64,000 nt of DNA from Clostridium pasteurianum (GTDB lineage Bacteria; Bacillota; Clostridia; Clostridiales; Clostridiaceae), in assembly GCF_001705235.1 (NCBI RefSeq), contig NZ_MCGV01000001.1, positions 2,480,001 through 2,544,000 on the forward strand, in the 5' to 3' direction. Shown here one piece after another: positions 16,049-24,503 of this stretch (positions are counted from its first letter, which is position 1; each line of letters starts with the position of its first letter). Position numbers and translations under genes: made by a program. The notes under the pieces were generated by a model. The model searched no databases, was not told where the DNA came from, and was given only the letters and a program-made list of their open reading frames with translations.

Positions 16049-17242
16049 TTAGCTTAAGAGACAATTTATATCTATTATTCCTGACCCTTGCTGCCACTTT
16101 GGTATTTTAAGCAGCTTGCAAGAAGTTTTTACAATAGACTTTATATCTTTACAGGATAAATTTGAATTTTTTTCAAGCAAAAGTGCTAGTAATCCGCTTA
16201 CATATGCAGCCGCGCAGGAAGTACCTGTATAGTTTACGTAAGGTGTTTTGAGTTCCTTAGGATATAATTTCATGCCACTTCTTTCCGATATGAATCCAGT
16301 ATCAGAGTTAAGAGAAGTTAAGTCAACACACGGAGCGCATAAATTTGGCTTTTCATATTTGCCAAGCGGGCCAGCAGAGGAATAGGTGTAAGATTTAAAG
16401 CCAGCATGAGTATTTATACCTGAAACAGTTATACAATTTGGTAAGGCAGCAATGCCTCGTATAGAATTTTTATCATTTTTATTGCCACCGGAAGGTAAAA
16501 CTATAGTTATATTCTTACTTTCTGCTAGGCTAAAGAGTTTGGAGAACATAGACAATAAAAAATGATTTTCAAAAAATGTTTCAAAGGGTAGACAAATTAT
16601 TTTTATATTATGTTCACTGCTTTCGCTTATAAGAATTTCAAGTGCTTTCAAAACAGAGGATACATAAGTTTTTCCTGTTTTTTCAAAGGCTTTAATCATA
16701 TATAAGTTTGAATTATATGCAATTCCTTTTAGTTCATCTTTTGAGCTTCTGCCACTTCCACATATGAGTCCGCTTATAAAGGTACCATGACCATTATCAT
16801 CATAGGGGTAATTTAAATTATTGATTAAATCCACAAAACCATCAATTTTAGGCATTGGATATTTAAGATCATAATGAGGATATACTCCTGTATCAACTAT
16901 TCCGATACATATACCTTTGCCTGAAAAATTTGTATTGTTCTTTAAAGTAGACGGATAAGTTGAGTAAGAAGGAGAAGCACATATAAAGCAGAGATCATCA
17001 AGGGTTACATAATCTACTTCTGGATATTCTATAAGCCTTTTTATTGAAGTAGATGATACATCTGCACAAATGCAATTTGCAGCTTCTATAGAATAAAATA
17101 CTGTGCTTTTATATGATTTAAGCTTTGATAGTATTCTATCCTGAAATTTTTTGCAGTGCAGTATAACCCTTAAGTTTTTGTAGTTGTTTTTTGAAAACAT
17201 GACATCAAGATTAGGATCTATTTTGTTTTTAAGTGATAACAT
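16049..17242 (-). CDS. subtilisin-like serine protease (S8), intracellular type
   Basis: A 397-aa S8 protease with an intact catalytic triad: Asp117 (GIVDTGVYPH), His152 (DDNGHGTFISG) and Ser342 (TGTSCAAAYVSG). Residues about 20-85 resemble an inhibitor I9-type propeptide (FKxxRILSKL...VDYVTLDD), but no signal peptide precedes it, so the enzyme is probably cytosolic or forespore-located, like intracellular subtilisins. The start at 17242 follows GAGGGAA on the coding strand. It is a single gene convergent with the AEC gene. A cysteine sits next to the nucleophile (TSC), which is common in clostridial relatives. The biological substrate is unknown. Confidence 0.88.
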   Translation of the reverse strand: MLSLKNKIDPNLDVMFSKNNYKNLRVILHCKKFQDRILSKLKSYKSTVFYSIEAANCICADVSSTSIKRLIEYPEVDYVTLDDLCFICASPSYSTYPSTLKNNTNFSGKGICIGIVDTGVYPHYDLKYPMPKIDGFVDLINNLNYPYDDNGHGTFISGLICGSGRSSKDELKGIAYNSNLYMIKAFEKTGKTYVSSVLKALEILISESSEHNIKIICLPFETFFENHFLLSMFSKLFSLAESKNITIVLPSGGNKNDKNSIRGIAALPNCITVSGINTHAGFKSYTYSSAGPLGKYEKPNLCAPCVDLTSLNSDTGFISERSGMKLYPKELKTPYVNYTGTSCAAAYVSGLLALLLEKNSNLSCKDIKSIVKTSCKLLKIPKWQQGSGIIDINCLLS

Positions 17243-17377
17243 ATTATTCCCTCAATAAATTGCTATATTATATTATATTAACGAATTCTGTAAATGACAT
17301 TGTTAATTTGAATTTATATTTAGATTGAAATATAATTAAAGAGAATTTTATTTGTCAATGGAAGGAGATAGGTATAA

Positions 17378-17569
17378 GTGCCTTTAATAGATTATAAATG
17401 TTCAAAATGTGGAAATCAATTTTTTGAGATAGTTAGTAATTCTGATGAAAAAGCAAAATGCCCTGAATGCGGCAGTGAAGATACTAAGAGAATATATAAA
17501 GGAAAGTTTTATGGCAAAGGTGGAGGAAATTGTACTGGACACTGTGCTACCTGCGGCGGTTGCCACTAG
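17378..17569 (+). CDS. FmdB-type zinc ribbon protein
   Basis: A 63-aa protein starting with GTG (17378) after GAAGGAG. It begins MPLIDYKCSKCGNQFF, the FmdB/CxxC-CxxC-SSSS hallmark, with a second pair CPECG, giving one zinc site. The tail GGGNCTGHCATCGGCH adds four more cysteines and a histidine that could bind a second metal. Such proteins are proposed regulators, but function is not established. The palindromic element that follows begins one base after the stop codon. Confidence 0.8.
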   Translation: MPLIDYKCSKCGNQFFEIVSNSDEKAKCPECGSEDTKRIYKGKFYGKGGGNCTGHCATCGGCH

Positions 17570-17753
17570 GGAAGTAACAGCATTTCGGGACATTAAATAA
17601 AATTAATAAATCTAAGGGTGATATTTTAAAAATCCTAAGAAATTTCAATAACTCGCTAACGTTCAGACAGATTGAAATTTCTAAGTCTTTCTAAAATATC
17701 ACCCTAAGATTTATACAATTTTATTTAAATCGTCCCGAAATGCTGTTACTTCC
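17570..17753 (+). repeat. 3'-end palindromic element, best-preserved copy
   Basis: A 184-bp element with perfect 22-bp terminal inverted repeats beginning GGAAGTAACAGCATTTCGGG. The next layer is ATTAAATAAAATT against AATTTTATTTAA, then the arms AAGGGTGATATTTTA and TAAAATATCACCCT. The centre is TTTCAATAACTCGCTAACGTTCAGACAGATTGAAA. It starts immediately after the stop codon of the zinc ribbon gene. Transcribed, it would form a hairpin of more than 70 bp. Confidence 0.92.
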
Positions 17754-18012
17754 ATTTAGAATAAGGGCAAGGAAGATTTTCTTCCGCTGACGCTTCCGAA
17801 AGTCCGAAATGTAGAATTAAAGGCTTTTAAGATTTTTAAAATAATTTATTTAGCATTGCTCTTTTGCTTTTACAGTGGCTCAAGGAAAAAATTTCTCTGT
17901 GCCTACGGAAGTTTGAAAGTAAATTTATATGAACAAGAATTTTTATAATGTATTGCCTAAAATATATGATTGAAAAGGTACTGCTTATCTAGAATTTCTT
18001 TCTTCTATTTAA
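17754..18012. other. intergenic stretch with no gene recognised
   Basis: No open frame with a ribosome binding site is visible. Short G+C-richer pieces such as CTTCCGCTGACGCTTCCG and GTGCCTACGGAAGTTTG recur in related form at about 18268-18290 (CTTTCCGTAGAGAAGCGGAGG), which suggests debris from repeated elements. Confidence 0.5.
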
Positions 18013-18093
18013 ATTGAAATTTCTAAGTCTTTCTAAAATATCACCCTAAGATTTACACAATTTTATTTAAATTGTCCAGAAATATTGTTAATC
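18013..18093 (+). repeat. right half of the 3'-end palindromic element (solo half copy)
   Basis: Nearly identical to the right half of the element at 17570-17753 (matching from ATTGAAATTTCTAAGTC through ATTTTATTTAAA to the terminal repeat), with a handful of changes near the end. The left half is absent. It is probably a partial duplication of the neighbouring copy. Confidence 0.8.
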
Positions 18094-18100
18094 CACTTTA

Positions 18101-18197
18101 TAATAAATGCAAGGAATTCAGTGAACTGTTTCCATATGTATGTTCAGATTGTGGTTATACAGAATGGTATGTACAAAAGCCGGGGAAATTTAAATAA
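18101..18197 (+). pseudogene. C-terminal remnant of a zinc ribbon protein
   Basis: The open frame NKCKEFSELFPYVCSDCGYT followed by EWYVQKPGKFK and a stop (18195-18197) is typical of the last third of small clostridial nucleic-acid-binding-type zinc ribbon proteins that end in CxxCGYxExY. No start or N-terminal cysteine pair is present; the upstream sequence is the half copy of the palindromic element. It was probably truncated when that element rearranged. Confidence 0.5.
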
Positions 18198-18304
18198 ATG
18201 CTTCATTATTTTGTTAAAAAATACATATTTTTAACATTGCTTTAAAATATAACCTGGATTAAAAGCTTTCCGTAGAGAAGCGGAGGAAAGGTATCCACGA
18301 TTTA

Positions 18305-18645
18305 TTTTTAAATTGAATTAATAGTGATGAAGTAACGATTAAAAAAATTCTAATAAATCTTGGTAAGAAAATCGTAAAATACTTAGATATTTCAATATTA
18401 TCATATACGAGGTTTGGGCTTTAGCCCATTATCCTTCTTAACCTAATATAGGCACTCTCTATATTACGAGAGTGTCTGTTTAGATAATCAGTAATATTTA
18501 TAAATCAAAATTGTTAGTCGTAAACATTAAGATAGCCTGTATTCTATAAAGAAGGATAATGGGTCTATGACCCAAACCCCATTTAGGATAAGATTTATAG
18601 AACTTTTTTTTATGTTACAAATCACTATTAATTCAATTTCAATTT
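18305..18645. repeat. large imperfect inverted duplication downstream of the DUF606 gene
   Basis: The plus strand from 18310 (AAATTGAATTAATAGTGAT) is repeated in inverted orientation from about 18645 leftward, through ...TTCTAATAAATCTT, GGTTTGGGCTTTAGCCC and ATTATCCTTCTT. The right half contains the last codons of the DUF606 gene; the left half reproduces its final codons (FKLN-stop) with no gene before them. Inner hairpins GGGCTTTAGCCC, GGGTCTATGACCC and CACTCTC/GAGAGTG lie within. Confidence 0.6.
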
Positions 18646-19062
18646 AAATACGATTATTCCTGCGAGCATTAGGACAACGCCTATAATTTTTGTTGTACCA
18701 AAGGCAATTTTGTTTGTGTTAAATAAACCTAGAACATCAATTAATGCTGCTGATAAAAGTTGAGCAACTAATATGATACTGATAGAACATGTAGGACCTA
18801 AAGTTGATACACCTTTCATAACGGTGTAGATAATAACAGCTCCGAGTATTCCGCCTGTTAGATAAAGTTTATTTGCAGTTCCTATTAATTTGAAATTCCC
18901 ATTCCCCAATATAAAACAAACAACTAAGGTAACTAGAAGAGCAGAGCCTTGCACCCATGCGTTTGTTTCCCAGAGTCCTATTTTTTCACTTAGTCTTGTA
19001 TTGAAAACTCCTTGAAGACTCATGCAAATGCCGGATATTATAGAGCATATAATACCAATCAT
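18628..19062 (-). CDS. DUF606/YdcZ family membrane transporter
   Basis: A 144-aa protein with about five hydrophobic segments, one half-unit of the drug/metabolite transporter superfamily. The N-terminus IGIICSIISGICMSLQGVFN with NTRLSEKIGLWETN is characteristic of DUF606. Proteins of this size usually act as dimers. The ribosome binding site GAGGTGA lies inside the 3' arm of a terminator-like hairpin (19070-19100), with seven U residues before the ATG. Its 3' end lies within an inverted duplication. The substrate is unknown. Confidence 0.8.
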   Translation of the reverse strand: MIGIICSIISGICMSLQGVFNTRLSEKIGLWETNAWVQGSALLVTLVVCFILGNGNFKLIGTANKLYLTGGILGAVIIYTVMKGVSTLGPTCSISIILVAQLLSAALIDVLGLFNTNKIAFGTTKIIGVVLMLAGIIVFKLKLN

Positions 19063-19069
19063 AAAAAAA

Positions 19070-19100
19070 TCACCTCAGGTTTATTTTTACCTAAGGTGAG
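19070..19100 (-). terminator. hairpin that joins a terminator to the next gene's ribosome binding site
   Basis: On the minus strand TCACCTTAGGT, an 8-base loop, ACCTGAGGTGA and then T7 directly before the ATG of the DUF606 gene. The stem has 11 pairs with one wobble. It lies 14 bases after the end of the DUF255 gene. It looks like an intrinsic terminator, yet its 3' arm is the only ribosome binding site of the following gene. Confidence 0.65.
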
Positions 19101-19113
19101 AAAATTTATTATA

Positions 19114-21141
19114 TTAGAGCGTATTTTTAAGAATATTTATATCTGTAATTGGCTCTTTACATGAAAAATTCTTACATATATATACTGTTGGCTTATTATT
19201 TACAGTATTATAATTTGAAACAAAGCTTGATATACTTTCTAGAGTTTTATCACCCTTTACATAGTAGATAAATGTGGAGAGGGGATTGTATTTTTCATTT
19301 ATTATATCTAGAAATTTTGCTGATTCACTATCGTTAGAATTAGAAACAAGTGTAATTTCATTAGATTCCTTTTGTAAAAATAGTGCTGAAAGTAGAGCAA
19401 ATGAATAACCGACCGGAAAGCTTTCTATATCATCACTGAAAGAATTAAGAATTTCGCTGCACTTAGTTTCTAAATCGTAATTCCCTGTGATTCTTGCAAG
19501 TCTTATAAAATTCAGTGCGGATACAGAATTTCCAGATGGTAATGCTCCATCGTATATATCCTTAGGCTTTGAAATCAATGTTTCACTGTCAGTTCCGTAA
19601 ATAAATAAGCCTTTGTTTTCTTCATCCCAAAAGTATTTTATTAGATCATTATTTAGCTGAACTGCTTTATTAATATATTCAGAATTGTAGGTTGCATCGT
19701 AAAGTTCTATTAATCCCCATATTAAAAAAGCATAATCACTTAGATATCCTTTTATTCCAGCTTCTTTGTGGCGGTATCTTGCCAGGAGCCTTTCATTATT
19801 ATCTATAAGGTTTCTTAATATGAAATTTGCAGCTTTTTCTGCGGCCATAATATATGTATCATTTTTAAAAGCTTTTCCACCATATGCTAAAGCTGCAATC
19901 ATTAGCCCATTCCAGGAAGTAAGTATTTTGTCATCTTTGTAAGGATGAATTCTTTTTTCTCTATAATCAAATAGTTTTTTTCTACATGTGTTTAAAAATT
20001 CACTAGAAATTTCTTCACTTGGTTTTCCAATTAAATTTAATATATTTTTACCTTCAAAGTTGCCCGATTTAGTTACATTAAAGTACTTTGAAAATTTTTC
20101 TCCGTCTTCTTTCCCCAAAATGTTAAGTATTTCATCGAGAGACCATACATAGAATTTACCTTCAACGCCTTCAGAATCTGCATCCTCGGCTGAGTAAAAT
20201 CCACCTTCACTTGATGTCATATCTCTTAGCACATAGGTAAATATTTCCTCGGCAATGTTTTTATACTTATTGTTTCTGGTTATTTTAAAAGCTTCAATAT
20301 ATGCATAGGACAAAAGGGCGTTATCATAAAGCATTTTTTCAAAGTGAGGTACAAGCCATTTCTCATCAGTTGAGTATCTGCTAAAACCATACCCAATATG
20401 ATCATATATGCCGCCTTTATACATTGACTCCAGTGTTTTAAGTGCCATGTTAAGCGCGGTTTTATCTTTTGCAGTATATGAATATCTCATTAAAAATATT
20501 AAATTATGTGGGGTTGGAAATTTTGGAGAATTACCGAAACCTCCATAAACTTCATCAAATCCATATTTAAATTGGGAAAAAGCTTCATGGGTAATTTCTT
20601 CTGATAACTCTTTATACAAGGTTTTGTTTCTGCTGTTCAGGGCAGATACTATTTGGGTACCTAAATCTAAAAGCTTATTTTTATTATTTTTCCACTGCAT
20701 TTCTATGGTTTCTAAAATGCTTATTAATCCTTGCATGCCCATCCTAGAATTCTTGGGAATATAAGTGGCTGCAAAAAATGGTTTTTGCTCAGGAGACATT
20801 ATTATTGTTAAAGGCCATCCACCGCTTCCTGTAAGTGCAGTGCAGACGTTCATATAAATTTCATCAATATCAGGTCTCTCTTCTCTATCTACCTTAATTG
20901 AGATATAGCTTCTATTTAAAATTTTTGCTACATCATTGCTTTCAAAACTCTCCTTTTCCATAACGTGGCACCAATGACAGGTACTATAGCCTATGGATAA
21001 AAATATTGGTTTGTTTTCTGATTTTGCTTTCTCAAATGCTTCATCACTCCAGGAATACCAATTTACAGGATTATGAGCATGCTGTAAAAGATATGGAGAT
21101 TTTTCATTAGCTAATCTATTAGTTGTACTTGTTATACTCAT
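19114..21141 (-). CDS. thioredoxin-domain protein, DUF255/YyaL family
   Basis: A 675-aa soluble protein of the YyaL/SSP411 family. The N-terminal DUF255 thioredoxin-like domain reads [20 protein letters not shown], then the CHWC redox motif in [16 protein letters not shown]. The rest (residues about 190-675) is an (alpha/alpha)6 barrel resembling N-acylglucosamine epimerases and glycosidases, with [13 protein letters not shown] and [12 protein letters not shown] typical of the family. The length matches homologues. The biochemical role is not established. The start at 21141 follows AAGGATG. A short hairpin separates it from the DUF606 gene. Confidence 0.88.
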   Translation of the reverse strand: MSITSTTNRLANEKSPYLLQHAHNPVNWYSWSDEAFEKAKSENKPIFLSIGYSTCHWCHVMEKESFESNDVAKILNRSYISIKVDREERPDIDEIYMNVCTALTGSGGWPLTIIMSPEQKPFFAATYIPKNSRMGMQGLISILETIEMQWKNNKNKLLDLGTQIVSALNSRNKTLYKELSEEITHEAFSQFKYGFDEVYGGFGNSPKFPTPHNLIFLMRYSYTAKDKTALNMALKTLESMYKGGIYDHIGYGFSRYSTDEKWLVPHFEKMLYDNALLSYAYIEAFKITRNNKYKNIAEEIFTYVLRDMTSSEGGFYSAEDADSEGVEGKFYVWSLDEILNILGKEDGEKFSKYFNVTKSGNFEGKNILNLIGKPSEEISSEFLNTCRKKLFDYREKRIHPYKDDKILTSWNGLMIAALAYGGKAFKNDTYIMAAEKAANFILRNLIDNNERLLARYRHKEAGIKGYLSDYAFLIWGLIELYDATYNSEYINKAVQLNNDLIKYFWDEENKGLFIYGTDSETLISKPKDIYDGALPSGNSVSALNFIRLARITGNYDLETKCSEILNSFSDDIESFPVGYSFALLSALFLQKESNEITLVSNSNDSESAKFLDIINEKYNPLSTFIYYVKGDKTLESISSFVSNYNTVNNKPTVYICKNFSCKEPITDINILKNTL

Positions 21142-21277
21142 AAAAACACATCCTTAAAATTTATTAACATAAATAGTATGCCCAGTAAAATTGCTTTAAA
21201 TGTCATATACATATTTTAATTTTTTATGTTAAAAATATATTTTGTAAATTAATATTTTATAGATAGGTGGTATGAAA

Positions 21278-21406
21278 GTGAATAAGAATAAAAAGACTAA
21301 AAATGTTAAGCAAAAAAAGGCTGTAAATAACATTGCGGCACAGAATAAACAGGCACATGATACAAGAACAACTTCTCGTTATAGTTTTACTGAAAAAGAT
21401 AGGTAG
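21278..21406 (+). CDS. small basic protein of unknown function
   Basis: A 42-aa frame beginning with GTG at 21278, seven bases after AGGTGG (21265-21270); an ATG at 21272 is in frame but too close to that site. The sequence is Lys/Asn-rich at the start (NKNKKTKNVKQKKAVNN) and ends RTTSRYSFTEKDR. There are no membrane segments or cysteines. A strong terminator starts 15 bases after the stop, which supports it being a real transcription unit. Small Lys-rich proteins like this are common in clostridia, some linked to spores; no function can be given. Confidence 0.6.
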   Translation: MNKNKKTKNVKQKKAVNNIAAQNKQAHDTRTTSRYSFTEKDR

Positions 21407-21420
21407 TTACTTCTTATATG

Positions 21421-21459
21421 AAAAAACTATCGCACTAATTTTAGTGCGATAGTTTTTTT
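21421..21459. terminator. bidirectional terminator
   Basis: AAAAAACTATCGCACTAA pairs perfectly with TTAGTGCGATAGTTTTTT, giving an 18-bp stem with A and T tracts at both ends. It is placed between the small protein gene (+) and the dUTPase-like gene (-), serving both. Confidence 0.9.
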
Positions 21460-21491
21460 GAAAAATATTATGTAAAAGTTTTTATATATCC

Positions 21492-21953
21492 CTAAATAAG
21501 TACATTCTTTTCTAAGAAGTTAGCTTCAATTTCAGAATCGTCAAAACCAAGGCATTCGCCTAAGTTAATAAAATCTTGAAAAAGTGTTGTATAGTTGTCT
21601 CTAGATGAACATATTACGAAATCATTTATATCTATAAACAATCCTAAAAATTGTTCAATTATATTACAAGAAAGGTATGAAGATGACAAATCAAAATTAG
21701 TGAAGTCATTGTCAATACCTATACTTAGAATAAAATGTAGACAGCTTAAATATTCATCAAGTATAGTACTTTCTTTACAGGGACTTTTAGTTTCCCAGTA
21801 GCTAAAACATTGAGTTCCGTTTGCAAGTTCACCGAATTTTACTTGAAGTGCGAGAATTTTTTGTGAAGATAAGTTTTGATTAGTTAGATTGTTTTGTTCT
21901 AATATTTTTGCATCTAAATTTTTTTGTAAATGAAAAAGCTTATTTAAATCCAT
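21492..21953 (-). CDS. dUTPase-like (all-alpha, dUTPase_2/MazG superfamily) protein with altered metal site
   Basis: A 153-aa helical protein aligned by eye with dimeric dUTPases of Gram-positive bacteria: MDLNKLFHLQKNLDAKI, KKILALQ-type helix and EYLSCLHFILSIG. Active enzymes carry ExxE (QVELGELANE) and ExxD (EYVDCLHF) to bind Mg2+. Here these read K39-F-G-E42 and E67-Y-L-S70, so two of four metal ligands are replaced. It may bind nucleotides without hydrolysing them or have a changed substrate. It is a single gene between two terminators, so not obviously decaying otherwise. A weak ribosome binding site (AAAGG) precedes the ATG at 21953. Confidence 0.7.
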   Translation of the reverse strand: MDLNKLFHLQKNLDAKILEQNNLTNQNLSSQKILALQVKFGELANGTQCFSYWETKSPCKESTILDEYLSCLHFILSIGIDNDFTNFDLSSSYLSCNIIEQFLGLFIDINDFVICSSRDNYTTLFQDFINLGECLGFDDSEIEANFLEKNVLI

Positions 21954-22087
21954 AGAAATGAGCCGCCTTTCTTTTACTTTAGTATACTTTTTATTTTATA
22001 TTAAAGTTAAAAATAAGAAAAGATGTGCTAAACGATTACAACAAAAAAATTTTTAAAAAGTCAAAATTTATTGCAAATTGCGACAGA

Positions 22088-22147
22088 AAAAGAGTACAAA
22101 AACATGGAATACAGGATTTTAATACCTCCATGTTTCTATACTCTTTT
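22088..22147. terminator. imperfect inverted repeat before the 2H protein 3' end
   Basis: AAAAGAGTACAAAAACATGGA and TCCATGTTTCTATACTCTTTT form a roughly 18-bp stem with mismatches and a 19-base loop. The repeat lies directly downstream of the minus-strand 2H protein gene (ending at 22162) and should terminate it. Confidence 0.5.
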
Positions 22148-22161
22148 CACAGCAAATATTA

Positions 22162-22710
22162 TCAGAAATCTCTTAAAGGATATTTTTTAATAATATGTAT
22201 TTTTCTATGACCAACTAATTTACACAAATCAAAGCTTTCAATTTTTAAAAATGAAAAATCTTTCTCATCATTATAATCATGTATATCATTAGATTCATGC
22301 TCTAAAATGTTTTTTATTTGATAATTTCCGTTAGCAAGAGGTATGAATAAATTAACATCTTTATATGGCATAGAAAATTTAAAACCTCCATAATGAAGCT
22401 TCTCATTTGTATTTCGTACTATTCTATTTATGTATCCTCTATTTTCTACTTTCAAAGAAACTGTTTTACTTGGGGAATTATATGTTAAATGTGATTTATT
22501 TACTTGTACCTTAAATTTTTTATAACAAGAAAGTTCTTTTTTTATAATTGAATCTAATTTCTCCAGATTAGGCTCTTCGAGCATTTGCAAAGAAACGTGA
22601 AGGTTTGAAATTCTCTTATATAATTTATATTTTTTGCAAGCATTCCTTTGAAGATTTTCAATATGCGAGTAAGAATCTTTTGTAAATGAAGCAACTAAAC
22701 AATATCTCAT
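22162..22710 (-). CDS. 2H phosphoesterase/2'-5' RNA ligase-like protein
   Basis: A 182-aa protein resembling the 2'-5' RNA ligase/YjcG branch of 2H phosphoesterases. The start MRYCLVASFTKDSYSHIE and the first H-x-S motif (H38-V-S40 in RISNLHVSLQML) are typical. The second histidine motif expected near residue 122 reads FIPL, so one catalytic histidine is missing. The C-terminal 50 residues are charged and may be a lineage-specific extension. ATG 22710 is preferred over 22725 because GAGGATAATA lies just upstream. The function is probably RNA- or nucleotide-binding, and catalysis is doubtful. Confidence 0.6.
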   Translation of the reverse strand: MRYCLVASFTKDSYSHIENLQRNACKKYKLYKRISNLHVSLQMLEEPNLEKLDSIIKKELSCYKKFKVQVNKSHLTYNSPSKTVSLKVENRGYINRIVRNTNEKLHYGGFKFSMPYKDVNLFIPLANGNYQIKNILEHESNDIHDYNDEKDFSFLKIESFDLCKLVGHRKIHIIKKYPLRDF

Positions 22711-22852
22711 TATTATCCTCCACAATAAATAAAAATTTTATATTACTAAAACTCTCTATATTATACCATATACGGTGATAATCTGCTCAGAATAAAATAT
22801 ATATTTTTTGTAATAATAAGATTTGTAATAAAATTTTAAGGAGGAATATAAT

Positions 22853-23014
22853 ATGGATCATAATTCAAGTATAGGCTGCGTTGTTTCGGAATGTAAATTT
22901 CATTGTAAAGATGATGATTATTGTACTTTACAAAATATAAAAGTAGTTAAAAATACTAATAAAGCTAAAACAGTGGAACAAACTGATTGTGGAAGCTTTC
23001 AATCAGAAAAATAG
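22853..23014 (+). CDS. DUF1540 domain protein
   Basis: A 53-aa protein with the DUF1540 pattern C-x3-C-x3-C-x6-C-T (CVVSECKFHCKDDDYCT) followed by LQNIKVVKN and a further Cys near the end. These small cysteine-rich proteins are widespread in spore-forming Firmicutes and probably bind a metal; function is not established. AAGGAGG precedes the ATG. It forms a monocistronic unit ended by a clear terminator at 23052-23088. Confidence 0.85.
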   Translation: MDHNSSIGCVVSECKFHCKDDDYCTLQNIKVVKNTNKAKTVEQTDCGSFQSEK

Positions 23015-23051
23015 TGTAAAGTGTGATATTAATAAATTTTAATGTAAAAAG

Positions 23052-23088
23052 TTGCTTTGAAAGGTTAAATTTCAAAGCAATTTTTTTT
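23052..23088 (+). terminator. terminator of the DUF1540 gene
   Basis: TTGCTTTGAAA, 7-base loop, TTTCAAAGCAA, then T8: an 11-bp perfect stem. Confidence 0.9.
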
Positions 23089-23216
23089 ATTAAATAAAAT
23101 ATATATAATGTTTCAAAATATCTTATAAGTATGATATAATATACTTTGTGATTGTAGCTGAAGAATTTAACGAAAAGTTTACATAGATAAAAAAATTAAT
23201 AAGGATGGATATTGTA

Positions 23217-24473
23217 ATGGACAAGTTAGTTGTTAATGGAGGTAATCCTCTTTTTGGTAATGTAGAAATTGGAGGGGCTAAAAATGCAGCAGTAGCAATA
23301 CTTCCAGCCTCAATAATGGCAAGTGAAGGAATAGGACATATCGACAACATACCAGATATTCAAGATATTCAATGTCTTGAAAGAATAGTAACTAGTTTGG
23401 GATGCAAGGTAAAAAGAGTAAATAATTCTATTGATATAGATAGTACTAATCTTACAAGTGTAGAAGCAAATACGCCAGATGTTAGAAAAATGCGTGCTTC
23501 ATATTATCTTGTAGGAGCACTTCTGGGGAGATTTGGAAGGGCTAAAGTGGATCTTCCAGGAGGATGTCCTATAGGGGTTAGACCTATAGATCAACATATT
23601 AAAGGTTTTGAAGCTCTTGGCGCAAAGGTAAAGATTGATCATGGAACTATAGATGTTACAGCAGATAAACTTATTGGAACTAATATTTATTTTGATGTGG
23701 TAAGTGTAGGCGCAACTATTAATTTAATGCTTGCAGCTGTATTTGCAGAGGGTACCACTGTACTTGAAAATGCGGCAAAAGAACCACATATAGTTGATGT
23801 TGCGAATTTCTTAAATAGCATGGGAGCAAATATAAAGGGAGCAGGTACTGATGTTATAAGAGTTTCAGGCGTTAAGAAGCTTAAGGGATGTACTTATAGT
23901 GTTATACCTGACCAAATTGAAGCTGCAACGTATATGATAGCAGTAGCAGCTTGCGGCGGCGAAGTAACAGTAAAAAATGTAATACCAAAACACCTTGAAT
24001 CAATTTCAGCAAAACTTATAGAAATGGGAGCTGAAGTAGATGAAGGCGATGATTATGTTACTGTAAAATCAGACAAGAACCTTAAAGGAGTAAACATAAA
24101 AACACTTCCTTATCCGGGTTTTCCAACTGATGCACAGCAGCCTATGAGTACATTGCTTTCTGTTGCTAAAGGCAGAAGTATAATTAATGAGAGCATATGG
24201 GAAAGTAGATTTAAGCATGTTGATGAACTTAAGAAGATGGGTGCTAATATAAAGGTTGAAGGAAGAATTGCCATAATAGATGGCGTTGGAAAACTCACCG
24301 GAGCTAAAATAAAAGCTACAGATTTAAGAGCAGGAGCTGCAATGATAATAGCTGCTTTAATTGCTGAAGGAAAAAGTGAAATATCCTGTGTAGAGCATAT
24401 TGATAGGGGATATCCTCACATAGAAAATAAGTTCAGAAAGCTTGGAGCAGATATTAGGAGAGAAGAAATATAA
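23217..24473 (+). CDS. murA: UDP-N-acetylglucosamine 1-carboxyvinyltransferase
   Basis: A 418-aa enzyme that transfers enolpyruvate from PEP to UDP-GlcNAc, the first committed step of peptidoglycan synthesis. Motifs: [20 protein letters not shown] at the N-terminus, the catalytic cysteine loop [15 protein letters not shown] with C117 (fosfomycin target), and [13 protein letters not shown] near the C-terminus. The start at 23217 follows AAGGATGG at a normal distance; the ATG at 23205 lies inside that site. Firmicutes usually carry two paralogues; which one this is cannot be decided here, although linkage to walJ and rlmH is typical of one of them. Confidence 0.95.
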   Translation: MDKLVVNGGNPLFGNVEIGGAKNAAVAILPASIMASEGIGHIDNIPDIQDIQCLERIVTSLGCKVKRVNNSIDIDSTNLTSVEANTPDVRKMRASYYLVGALLGRFGRAKVDLPGGCPIGVRPIDQHIKGFEALGAKVKIDHGTIDVTADKLIGTNIYFDVVSVGATINLMLAAVFAEGTTVLENAAKEPHIVDVANFLNSMGANIKGAGTDVIRVSGVKKLKGCTYSVIPDQIEAATYMIAVAACGGEVTVKNVIPKHLESISAKLIEMGAEVDEGDDYVTVKSDKNLKGVNIKTLPYPGFPTDAQQPMSTLLSVAKGRSIINESIWESRFKHVDELKKMGANIKVEGRIAIIDGVGKLTGAKIKATDLRAGAAMIIAALIAEGKSEISCVEHIDRGYPHIENKFRKLGADIRREEI

Positions 24474-24503
24474 ATACGATATTATCTAAGGTAAGGGATT
24501 AAT

